Source of the DNA: a virus
Strand: one strand, 5' to 3'
IMG/VR virus record: IMGVR_UViG_3300019776_000417
Span: 1 to 38,250 of that record
DNA: 38,250 bases
The notes beneath the pieces are model-generated. The model ran no database searches and was not told where the DNA came from. It worked only from the letters and a program-made list of their open reading frames with translations. Made by a program: the position numbers and the translations under genes. Below are positions 30,687 to 36,350 of this stretch, piece after piece. How positions within the stretch are numbered: the first letter of the stretch is position 1; every line of letters begins with the position of its first letter.

Positions 30687-30823
30687 TAAACGCACGCGGC
30701 AGCAGGGAGGACGCTGTCACCGGATAGGCCGGCGCCCGATGCGTGCGGGAGACAAAGGGCGGCCGCCCTGCCCGTGGCTGTACGCTTGGGTTTCCACACA
30801 CCAAACGCCACAGGAGGGCGACC

Positions 30824-31027
30824 ATGGAACTACTGAACCCAAAGATCACAGTCCAGAACACCGACCAGCACTTCTGGCTAGTGCGCATGCAGCACGCGGC
30901 CAGCGACGTCGAGCTAATCGACATCACGCTGAAGGTTCCACGTTGCGACGACTCGTTGCCTCAACTTCAGACGCGGCTGCTTGGCCAGGCAATCGACTTG
31001 CTGACGCAAATGCAGCGGGCGGGCTAA
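30824..31027 (+). CDS. Small protein on the opposite strand in the immunity region, 67 aa
   Basis: ATG 30824 follows a near-perfect AGGAGGG ribosome site at about 30811-30818, which is the main reason to call it. The protein (MELLNPKITVQNTDQHFWLV, RMQHAASDVELIDITLKVP) has an alternating strand pattern and a C-terminal amphipathic helix (LQTRLLGQAIDLLTQMQRA). It resembles no family known to me. It is the only rightward gene between the leftward Cro-like and CII-like genes. Opposite orientation suggests it is expressed in the lysogen or is a late acquisition (moron). Confidence 0.7.
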   Translation: MELLNPKITVQNTDQHFWLVRMQHAASDVELIDITLKVPRCDDSLPQLQTRLLGQAIDLLTQMQRAG

Positions 31028-31104
31028 CAAACCGTCGCGCACAGTCCCCCAACGTGGTGGCATCCCACGTGTACGGGCAGGCGGTGAGGCTGGCAGGCGA
31101 GGGT

Positions 31105-31392
31105 TTACGCAGCATCGCCGGCCCCCGGGGTGGCGGGCGGCAGTGCGCGGGCCACGTCGATGAGGGGGCGGCCCTGGGGGTGCCAGGGCCAGTCGGCGTC
31201 GGGCACACGGTGCCAGGCGGCGTCGGGGCGCAGCTGCTCGCAGGTGACCTTGCCAGCGCTCGCGCGCTCGATGTTGGGGCAGCGGTCGGCCGGGATGCCG
31301 CGCTTGCGCCACTCGATCACCGAAGGGGGCTTGCAGCCCACCATGCGGGCGACTGCGGCCGGGCCGCCGAGCTGGTCTATGACGTGTTGCAT
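31105..31392 (-). CDS. Cro/YdaS-like repressor, 95 aa
   Basis: The first 50 residues (VIDQLGGPAAVARMVGCKPPSVIEWRKRGIPADRCPNIERAS) are the YdaS/Cro helix-turn-helix, where PPSVIEWRKRG is the recognition helix region. The rest reads CEQLRPDAAWHRVPDADWPWHPQGRPLIDVA, also usual in this family. It is divergent from the CI-like gene and shares its operator region. Thus it should be the lytic-side regulator. The predicted start of transcription lies at about its ATG, so the mRNA may be leaderless. Confidence 0.88.
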   Translation of the reverse strand: MQHVIDQLGGPAAVARMVGCKPPSVIEWRKRGIPADRCPNIERASAGKVTCEQLRPDAAWHRVPDADWPWHPQGRPLIDVARALPPATPGAGDAA

Positions 31393-31398
31393 CCCGGC

Positions 31399-31427
31399 AT
31401 GCTAGGACAACCTAGGATCAAACGCAA
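31399..31427 (-). promoter_or_regulatory. Leftward early promoter with CI operator
   Basis: On the minus strand TTGCGT (31427-31422) and TAGCAT (31404-31399) are separated by 17 bases. The operator GCTAGGACAACCTAGG (31401-31416) covers the spacer and -10. Seventeen bases, CTAGGTTGTCCTAGCAT (31415-31399 on the minus strand), recur exactly at the rightward promoter near 34349-34365. Repressor binding here would shut the Cro-like gene and everything downstream. Confidence 0.72.
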
Positions 31428-31448
31428 GCACAGCCTAGCGGTTGTGTT

Positions 31449-31464
31449 GCTAGGCTAGCCTATG
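31449..31464. promoter_or_regulatory. Second CI operator, overlapping the repressor start codon
   Basis: GCTAGGCTAGCCTATG at 31449-31464 repeats the CTAGG-N4-CCTA core. It includes the ATG of the CI-like gene. A looser related segment (CCTAGCGGTTGTGTTGCTAGG) spans about 31434-31454. Binding here would give autorepression of the repressor. No good sigma70 promoter for the rightward gene is evident. Confidence 0.6.
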
Positions 31465-32190
31465 CTTCCGCTAACTGAACGGCTTCGCTTGGCACTGGAG
31501 CGCAACCCGCGCTTGTCTCAGGCTGGTTTGGCTCGTGCAACCGGCGCGAAGTCTGCATCGGTCTCGAACTGGTTCACTGGCAAGTCGTTGTCGCTGAAGG
31601 CTGCCAACTTGCGCAAGGCAGCCGGATACCTCGGGTGCAGCCAACACTGGCTTGAGACCGGCATCGGCGACCCCGGCTGGACAGATCAACAGGCCCCAAG
31701 CGGGGGGCTGGCATTACCGCCAGTAGCTCAGGAAATGAGCGCCCCCTACTTCCACACTGGCCCCATCACAGCGAATCAAGTGCCAGTCATCGGCACGCTG
31801 GCGATGGGAGCGGACAAGATGTATGAACTGCGGACGGCGCCCGACGGGCGCCCGATCGGCCACGTGCCGGCCTACAGCAACAAGCCCGGCAGCTATGCGG
31901 TGCGGGTGTTTGGCGACGAGCTCTACCCCGCGGTGCGCCACGGCGCCTGCCTGGTGGTGGAACCTGGCGGGCATTGCCACGAGGGCGAGCTGGTGCTGGT
32001 GGAAACGCGCGACGGCTACTACCTGGTGTGCGAGCTGGTGGCGCTGCGCGACGACACCGTCACCTTCGTGCCCGCCAACGGCGGCGCGCGCCGCACGCTG
32101 GACCGCAGCACGGTGGCCGCGGTGCACCCGGTGGTGGACATCACCGCGGCGTCACGCTTCGAGCCCGGCACCGGGCAGGCGGCCATGTGA
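31462..32190 (+). CDS. CI-like repressor with a catalytically dead S24 domain, 242 aa
   Basis: The N-terminal helix-turn-helix is LSQAGLARATGAKSASVSNWFTGKSLSLK (about 18-46), followed by a linker. The C-terminal LexA/CI-type S24 domain covers about 105-228. In the family the nucleophile Ser lies in a GDSM motif and a Lys lies in a later strand. Here the first reads GDEL (Glu153) and the second YYLVCEL (Cys190), so both catalytic residues are replaced. The domain should still dimerise. The gene is divergent from the Cro-like gene with operators between them, and one operator covers its own start. Prophage induction by RecA-stimulated cleavage is unlikely; another inducer would be needed. Confidence 0.9.
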   Translation: MLPLTERLRLALERNPRLSQAGLARATGAKSASVSNWFTGKSLSLKAANLRKAAGYLGCSQHWLETGIGDPGWTDQQAPSGGLALPPVAQEMSAPYFHTGPITANQVPVIGTLAMGADKMYELRTAPDGRPIGHVPAYSNKPGSYAVRVFGDELYPAVRHGACLVVEPGGHCHEGELVLVETRDGYYLVCELVALRDDTVTFVPANGGARRTLDRSTVAAVHPVVDITAASRFEPGTGQAAM

Positions 32191-32266
32191 CCCACACCAC
32201 GACACCAGCGGTGGCAAGGGCTTGCCCGGGCCGCGCGCCGGCGCCGGGCGTGCGACACTCCCGCGG

Positions 32267-32296
32267 TTGGATGGTGCACTGCACCACCAATACCGC
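32267..32296 (+). promoter_or_regulatory. Palindrome and weak promoter upstream of the RelE-like pair
   Basis: TGGTGCA-C-TGCACCA (32272-32286) is a perfect 7+1+7 palindrome. TTGGAT precedes it at 32267-32272 and TACCGC or AATACC follows at a suitable distance. The position, in the 145-base gap after the repressor gene, suggests a repressible promoter for the next two genes. The promoter match is weak. Confidence 0.4.
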
Positions 32297-32335
32297 CCCA
32301 CACTGCCCAGCCGCCCATAGCTGCCAACCGCCGCC

Positions 32336-32884
32336 ATGACCACTGCCGCCACGTTTGACCTGGTCGACCTTGCGCGCCACCAGACGACCGCGTTTGAGCG
32401 TGAGCGCACATACCTGGCGCGGGCCTACCGCTGGCTGCCGCAGTGGCTGATGTCACTGGCGGCTGCGACGGCTGCGCCCATGGTGCTGCGTTTCGTAGAC
32501 CACCATGCGCAGTGGCTGGCCGACCGTGCAGTGTGGTTCCGCGGCGCCATGGCATCGCTGCAAGAAACGCCGGCCGACCACCCGCTGGACCCTGACGACA
32601 CCCTGCGCACCGCGCTTGACCGCATGGAGGCCAACCTGGCCAGCATCCGGCTCACCGCCATGGACGTGGCCCAGAAGGTGGACCGCACCCGCGGGCGCAC
32701 CGGCATGACCACGCGCGCCCTGCGCCGCATGGCCGCCGCGGCCGACGAGCTTGCCGCCGAGGTGCACGACTTCAAGGGCGTGCTGCAGGCCCACGATGCC
32801 AACCTGGACGCGCTGACCCATGCGCGCCGGGTGGCCACCACCGCCCAGGCCCTGGACGCCGAGCTGGACCGCGCCTTCCACTGA
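32336..32884 (+). CDS. Helical protein with possible membrane segment, paired with the RelE-like gene, 182 aa
   Basis: No family is recognised. The N-terminus (MTTAATFDLVDLARHQTTAFERERTYLARAYRW) is helical. It is followed by a moderately hydrophobic stretch (WLPQWLMSLAAATAAPMVLRFV, about 34-55) that may be membrane-associated. Then come long charged helices (LDRMEANLASIRLTAMDVAQKVDRTR; RMAAAADELAAEVHDFKGVLQAHDANL) consistent with coiled coil. It ends 4 bases before the start of the RelE-like gene, implying co-expression. It is not a normal antitoxin: no HTH, AbrB or RHH DNA-binding motif is visible. It may be expressed from the lysogen together with the repressor. Confidence 0.7.
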   Translation: MTTAATFDLVDLARHQTTAFERERTYLARAYRWLPQWLMSLAAATAAPMVLRFVDHHAQWLADRAVWFRGAMASLQETPADHPLDPDDTLRTALDRMEANLASIRLTAMDVAQKVDRTRGRTGMTTRALRRMAAAADELAAEVHDFKGVLQAHDANLDALTHARRVATTAQALDAELDRAFH

Positions 32885-32888
32885 CCGG

Positions 32889-33224
32889 ATGGACGGGCCC
32901 AGGCTCATCACCGCGGTGGTGGTCTCCAATCCCACGTTTCTGCGCTGCCTGCGCCGCATCAAGGACCCGCAGCGCCGCACCGTTGTGCGCGACACCCTGC
33001 GCGCACTGCTGCTGCTGGACCTGGATCAGCCGCCAGCCAAGCTGCACCTGCACCAGCTCAGCGGCCGGCAGGTGCCGTCAGCGTGCGTGCCGGGCGCCAA
33101 GGTCACCCCGTGGACGATTCATGTCACGCCTGACGATACGTTGAAGGCCAGCTTCACCATCGAAGGCAACACCGCCTACCTGCGGCTGTGCGACGCCCAC
33201 GACACGATCGACAAGAACCCCTGA
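32889..33224 (+). CDS. RelE-like (type II toxin superfamily) protein, 111 aa
   Basis: ATG 32889 follows the previous stop by 4 bases. The layout fits the RelE/ParE toxin fold: an N-terminal strand (LITAVVVSNPTF), two helices (LRRIKDPQRRTVVRDTLRALLLLDLDQ), then PPAKLHLHQLSG. It continues with WTIHVTPDDTLKASFTIEGNTAYLRLCDAHDTIDKNP, which matches the ribosome-dependent nuclease beta-sheet with its terminal His-containing strand. Such proteins cut mRNA at the ribosome; activity here is unproven. The usual antitoxin is not next to it. The stop lies in a hairpin shared with the convergent gene. Confidence 0.75.
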   Translation: MDGPRLITAVVVSNPTFLRCLRRIKDPQRRTVVRDTLRALLLLDLDQPPAKLHLHQLSGRQVPSACVPGAKVTPWTIHVTPDDTLKASFTIEGNTAYLRLCDAHDTIDKNP

Positions 33225-33243
33225 CGGCGACGCCCGCCGTCAG
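33221..33243. terminator. Bidirectional hairpin between convergent genes
   Basis: CTGACGGCG (33221-33229) pairs perfectly with CGCCGTCAG (33235-33243). The stem contains the stop codons of both the RelE-like gene and the leftward coiled-coil gene. There is no T-run. It could end transcription weakly in both directions or protect both 3' ends. Confidence 0.45.
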
Positions 33244-33614
33244 CGGGATGCAGGCGCTGCAGCAGCAGGCACGACGATGACCGTGGGCTGGGCGGGCTGT
33301 TGCGCCTGGCCGGCAGCCTGGAAGGTGGCCACGGTCATCTGCTGAATGGCCACGCTGGTGCCCAGCACGGTGACGATCATTGTCACGATGGTGCCCAGGA
33401 ACCACCACTTCATCTGTGACACCTCGGTGCCAATGTGGTCGATCTTGGTCTCGACGCGCACCGTTCTCTCGCGCGCATCAGCGGCGAAGGACTCCAGGCT
33501 TGAAATTCGGGTTGCGTAGTCCATCTCGGGCGGCTCAGGTGGGCCACCGTCATTCTGCCCCCGCCGGCGCTCGTGCGTGAACCAAATGATGTCCTTGCTC
33601 GGCTCAACGATCAT
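33240..33614 (-). CDS. Coiled-coil protein with one membrane segment, 124 aa
   Basis: The N-terminal region (IVEPSKDIIWFTHERRRGQ) leads into a coiled coil (TRISSLESFAADARERTVRVETKIDHIGTEVSQM, about 34-67). A single membrane helix follows (WWFLGTIVTMIVTVLGTSVAI), then a Pro/Ala/Gln tail. Such proteins are frequent in prophages and plasmids without assigned function; the topology resembles the lysis-cassette protein at 6125-6481. It is the last of three leftward genes in the lysogeny region and overlaps the preceding zinc-ribbon gene by 4 bases. It may be a lysogenic-conversion or exclusion factor (inference). Confidence 0.78.
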   Translation of the reverse strand: MIVEPSKDIIWFTHERRRGQNDGGPPEPPEMDYATRISSLESFAADARERTVRVETKIDHIGTEVSQMKWWFLGTIVTMIVTVLGTSVAIQQMTVATFQAAGQAQQPAQPTVIVVPAAAAPASR

Positions 33615-33886
33615 GCCGGACCCCTCGGGAGGGGGTTCTCAGAGAGCCACCGCTTGACAGCCACGAGCGCATGTGTCCGCGACGCAAAGCAGTTGGAGCA
33701 GAACAACACTAGCAGCGGAATTGACGGAGCAGGCGCAACCACGCCACCGCCCTGGTGCGCGCTGCTGATCGACCAGTCGAACCCAATCGGCGGCTCGGCG
33801 ACTTCCCACCTGGTATTGCCGCAGGTCGGGCACGACTCGCTGACATTGTGGGCCTTGTAGTAGCGCTCGATATCCTGGGGTTTCAT
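33611..33886 (-). CDS. Zinc-ribbon protein, 91 aa
   Basis: A CPTCG pair near residue 19 and an FCSNC pair near residue 63 form a split zinc ribbon. Between them lie PPIGFDWSISSAHQGGGV and a hydrophobic strand (IPLLVLFCSNC). The pattern (MKPQDIERYYKAHNVSESCPTCG, then HALVAVKRWLSENP) is that of a widespread uncharacterised prophage protein. It sits between two genes with membrane segments in one leftward unit. Roles in protein-protein contact or redox are possible; none is shown. Confidence 0.8.
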   Translation of the reverse strand: MKPQDIERYYKAHNVSESCPTCGNTRWEVAEPPIGFDWSISSAHQGGGVVAPAPSIPLLVLFCSNCFASRTHALVAVKRWLSENPLPRGPA

Positions 33887-33936
33887 TGTCGTCCAGAGTG
33901 CACCGCGGGTTGGCCAGCACGGCCTGTGGCAGCAGC

Positions 33937-34221
33937 TTACCTGCTGCTGCCACCCGCACCGCGTGACATGGCCTCACTGTAGGCCTTGTCGCAATCGTAC
34001 TGTTGCGCCATGCCACGCTGCACAAACTCCTCGCACACCCGGCGCTCAGCTGAAGCCCGGCTCTTGTACTCCGGGATGCTCAAGCCGTAGCCGAAGAAGG
34101 CAACCACGAGCCCGAGCGGTATCCACAGCCACCACTTGGTGTGCGGCACCTTTGCGCCGCAGTGCGGACAGTTGCGGGCCTTGGTGCTGATCTCTTTGCC
34201 GCATTCACGGCAGGCGGTCAT
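33937..34221 (-). CDS. Zinc-ribbon protein with one membrane segment, 94 aa
   Basis: The start at ATG 34221 has GGTGAG six bases upstream; ATG 34227 is in frame but too close to it. The N-terminus is a classic zinc ribbon (ACRECGKEISTKARNCPHCGAKV). A short basic linker leads to a membrane helix (WWLWIPLGLVVAFFGYGLSI). The C-terminal about 40 residues are polar with two Cys (RRVCEEF, YDCDKA). The predicted layout is a cytoplasmic zinc finger with an outer domain. It is the first gene of the leftward trio and lies near the rightward promoter-operator region. Confidence 0.8.
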   Translation of the reverse strand: MTACRECGKEISTKARNCPHCGAKVPHTKWWLWIPLGLVVAFFGYGLSIPEYKSRASAERRVCEEFVQRGMAQQYDCDKAYSEAMSRGAGGSSR

Positions 34222-34321
34222 GCTCATCTCACCCCCTATGCGGTACATCGCCGCTAGGGCATTTTCCACCTGTAATGCGGCCGCGCGGCATCCCACCTCA
34301 GTGGGCACTTGGCGCCGAATC

Positions 34322-34365
34322 GCTAGGACATCCTATTGACAGTAGTTGCTAGGTTGTCCTAGCAT
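34322..34365 (+). promoter_or_regulatory. Rightward early promoter with two CI operators
   Basis: A perfect TTGACA (34336-34341) is followed after 18 bases by TAGCAT (34360-34365). GCTAGGTTGTCCTAGC (34348-34363) covers the spacer and -10. A second site, GCTAGGACATCCTATT (34322-34337), abuts the -35. Seventeen bases here, including the -10, match the leftward promoter near 31.4 kb. The first gene downstream is at 34414, so this should drive the operon that crosses the window junction. Another half-site (CGCTAGGGC) lies near 34252-34260. Confidence 0.8.
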
Positions 34366-34413
34366 TGCCTCGCACCCCAAGAAAACGCCATCGGCGGGGG
34401 TGATGAGGCCCGA

Positions 34414-34992
34414 GTGCAGACGCCTACACCCACCGCCGCGGCCGGTCAGCCCGCGCACACCCCCACCGACGAGCCTGTGCTGCGCAACAGCCGGTGGCTG
34501 GCCATGCGCACCTGGGGCCGTGGCACCTGGCACGTGGCCGTGTTCGCCGCTGACGGCCCCCTGGTGGCATTCGGCGACTACGTGGTCGACGACTTCGGCG
34601 GCCTGGAGCCCGTCAGCGCAGCCGGTGCCGAGGCCAACCTAGACCACTGGCTCAGCACCTTCTGTGTGGACGAGGCCGCCACAGCCTGGTGGCTGCAGGT
34701 TTGTGACGATGCCGGCCACGCCCAGCGCGCCCGGCAGGCCGCCAGGCGCACCCATGACCTGCTGCGCCCGCCACCCATCACCGTGGAAGTGGTCACCGAG
34801 CCCGAGCACCCGCTGTGCGCGGCCAGCATCGTGGTGGGCGGCGATCCGCGCCTCGACGCGCCGCTCTACAGCATCCACGTAGCCGGTGAAGACCCGCTGC
34901 TGCTCACCCACGCCCAGCTCGCCGCGTTGATGCTGGGCGCCCAGCAGCTGTGCAAGGCCGCCAGCCGCCCGGCCGGCGCGCGGGTGCAGTGA
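34414..34992 (+). CDS. Phage early protein of unknown function, 192 aa, GTG start
   Basis: This is the first gene of the rightward early operon. GTG 34414 has GAGG five bases upstream; no ATG fits. The N-terminal 25 residues are Pro/Thr/Ala-rich and probably disordered. Residues 30-70 form strands (RTWGRGTWHVAVFAADGPLVAFGDYVV), then helices follow (AQRARQAARRTHDLLRPPP) and a second beta part (LYSIHVAGEDPLLLTHAQLAALMLGA). No known motif is visible. Location right behind the repressed promoter suggests an immediate-early role. The stop overlaps the next ATG by one base. Confidence 0.7.
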   Translation: MQTPTPTAAAGQPAHTPTDEPVLRNSRWLAMRTWGRGTWHVAVFAADGPLVAFGDYVVDDFGGLEPVSAAGAEANLDHWLSTFCVDEAATAWWLQVCDDAGHAQRARQAARRTHDLLRPPPITVEVVTEPEHPLCAASIVVGGDPRLDAPLYSIHVAGEDPLLLTHAQLAALMLGAQQLCKAASRPAGARVQ

Positions 34993-35099
34993 TGCCGCGC
35001 GCCGCCCGTTATCTGATGCGCATGGCCCTGGCGCTGTGGCTGCTGACCCTGCTGGTGCTGTGCCTGGCCTTCGGCGACGACGATTGGATGGTGCCGTGA
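34992..35099 (+). CDS. Tiny membrane protein, 35 aa
   Basis: This ORF is coupled by overlaps on both sides (TGATG at its start, GTGA at its end). It begins MPRAARYLMRMAL, is followed by a hydrophobic stretch (ALWLLTLLVLCLAF), and ends FGDDDWMVP. That gives one membrane helix with positive residues before it and acidic residues after it. Tiny membrane genes in this position could affect host membrane or exclude superinfection; this is unproven. The call rests on overlap and topology only. Confidence 0.6.
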   Translation: MPRAARYLMRMALALWLLTLLVLCLAFGDDDWMVP

Positions 35100-35329
35100 G
35101 CCGCGCCGCACCCCACCTGTGGCGCCGCCTGCGCCGCTGGCTGGCCCTGCGCCACCTCAGCGCCCGCGCCCAGCAGCTGCAGGCCGGCATTGCCGGCATC
35201 GAGGAACGGGTCGACCACGACCTGACCACCCTGGGCGCCATGCGCATGGACCTGCGCCAGGTGCAGCTGCGCCTGCGCGCCGCCCAGCAGCACACCGCGA
35301 ACCACGTGCCCGTGGGCTGGGGGCTGTGA
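35096..35329 (+). CDS. Small basic coiled-coil protein, 77 aa, GTG start
   Basis: GTG 35096 overlaps the TGA of the preceding tiny gene (GTGA). The N-terminus is very basic (SRAAPHLWRRLRRWLALRHLSARA). The rest is a long helix (QQLQAGIAGIEERVDHDLTTLGAMRMDLRQVQLRLRAAQQ) with heptad-like spacing. No family is recognised. Overlapping translation suggests it is made together with the flanking membrane proteins. A DNA-binding or membrane-anchored complex role is possible. Confidence 0.6.
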   Translation: MSRAAPHLWRRLRRWLALRHLSARAQQLQAGIAGIEERVDHDLTTLGAMRMDLRQVQLRLRAAQQHTANHVPVGWGL

Positions 35330-35475
35330 GCATGGGCGCACCCCACCTCACCCCCCAGCAGCGCCGCGCACTGGCCGAGGCGCAGCGTGACCCCTGGCTG
35401 CCCCTGGTGCTGGCCGCCGGCGCCGTGGCCGGGCTGCTGCTGTCCATGGCCTACCCGCTGGGCTGGGCGGCATGA
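35326..35475 (+). CDS. Small membrane protein, 49 aa (47 from ATG 35332)
   Basis: The start is GTG 35326, overlapping the previous stop, or ATG 35332 just downstream. The first 20 residues (APHLTPQQRRALAEAQRDPW) are polar; a hydrophobic segment follows (LPLVLAAGAVAGLLLSMAYPLGWAA) to the end. The ATG of the next gene overlaps its stop. It resembles the other short membrane ORF at 34992-35099 in being a single-span protein in the same coupled string. Confidence 0.58.
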   Translation: MSMGAPHLTPQQRRALAEAQRDPWLPLVLAAGAVAGLLLSMAYPLGWAA

Positions 35476-35867
35476 GCACCACCACCCACCCCGGCCACGC
35501 GGCCCGCAGCGCGGTGGCAGCGCTGGCCCGGCTGGCATGCCTGCGCGTCACCGGCGTGCTGACGCGTGACGCCCAGCTCTACCCCACCACCGGCGGCCGC
35601 GCCTTCCTGATGCTGCACCTGCAGCCCGGCACCGGCCTGCCCTACGTTGCCCGCGTTGACCTGGGCACCGACGTGGCCGACCACATGCACGCCGAGGCCG
35701 AGCTGCCCCGGCTGCGCGCCGGCGTGCTGGTCAGCGTGGCGGGCGACGCGCTGGAGCTGCGCAACGACCACGGCCACGCCGCCCTGCGCGTGGTGCATGC
35801 CCGCGACGCCGTGGCCTTCCACGACCCCATCACCAACCCCACCCCCACAACCCCGCAGGAGAACTGA
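35472..35867 (+). CDS. OB-fold, SSB-like protein, 131 aa
   Basis: The core (LACLRVTGVLTRDAQLYPTTGGRAFLMLHLQPGTGLPYVARVDLGTD) reads as an OB-fold with the G-V-L-T-R-D start strand and an aromatic/basic strand typical of single-strand DNA-binding relatives. The following stretch RLRAGVLVSVAGDALELRNDHGHAALRVVHARDAVAF supplies the last strands. It lacks a clear acidic SSB tail, ending in Pro/Thr. If it binds single-strand DNA, it would serve replication by the VapE-like protein or recombination. The call is by fold pattern only. Confidence 0.6.
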   Translation: MSTTTHPGHAARSAVAALARLACLRVTGVLTRDAQLYPTTGGRAFLMLHLQPGTGLPYVARVDLGTDVADHMHAEAELPRLRAGVLVSVAGDALELRNDHGHAALRVVHARDAVAFHDPITNPTPTTPQEN

Positions 35868-35870
35868 CCC

Positions 35871-36350
35871 ATGTTCACCGACACCCGCATCATTGCCCGC
35901 CAGAGCGCCCAGGCCGGTGACGCCGAGGCGCTGGCCCAGCGCTTCGAGATCATGTGGCGCGACGGCAGCAGCGTGCACCTGCACCCGGTGCAGCGCCGCT
36001 GCCTGCCCATGCTGACGCTGCGTGCGCTGGCCTTGCCCGACGGCCGGCTGCAGCTGTTTGACCTGGCACAGCTGGTGCGCCGGCTGGACGCCGAGCTGCG
36101 CACCACCGCTGACCGCGACGTGCCCGGCCACGTGTTCTACACCCTGCGCAGTGAGTTCCCCAGCGCCACCGTGTTCTGCGCTGCGGTGGAGCGCACGGCC
36201 CTGGGCACCTGGTGGCCCGTGGGCACCGGCTACGTGTGGCACCCCGCTGCCCGCGCGGTGGACGCCGCCCTGCTGGCCACCACCACCCTGGCCACGCTGC
36301 CGGCCCAGCCGGTGCCGGCGCAGGCCAACTTCTGGGGCCCGTCATGCTGA
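35871..36350 (+). CDS. Phage early protein of unknown function, 159 aa
   Basis: ATG 35871 follows a GGAG site (ribosome-binding AGGAGA at 35857-35862). The sequence has strands in the middle (IMWRDGSSVHLHPVQRRCLPMLTLRALALPDGRLQLFDLAQLVRRLDAELR) and an Ala/Pro-rich tail ending in WGPSC. No cofactor or catalytic motif is visible. It overlaps the next gene by 7 bases. Confidence 0.7.
   Translation: MFTDTRIIARQSAQAGDAEALAQRFEIMWRDGSSVHLHPVQRRCLPMLTLRALALPDGRLQLFDLAQLVRRLDAELRTTADRDVPGHVFYTLRSEFPSATVFCAAVERTALGTWWPVGTGYVWHPAARAVDAALLATTTLATLPAQPVPAQANFWGPSC

Noticed and set aside
31049-31070. ACGTGG/CCACGT hairpin between the small rightward gene and the Cro-like gene as a terminator
   Set aside because: The stem is short and has no T-run on either strand; support is too thin for a feature.
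32336-32884. Calling this gene a classical antitoxin of the RelE-like protein
   Set aside because: No DNA-binding antitoxin domain is visible and the protein looks helical and partly membrane-associated. Gene order alone is not enough.
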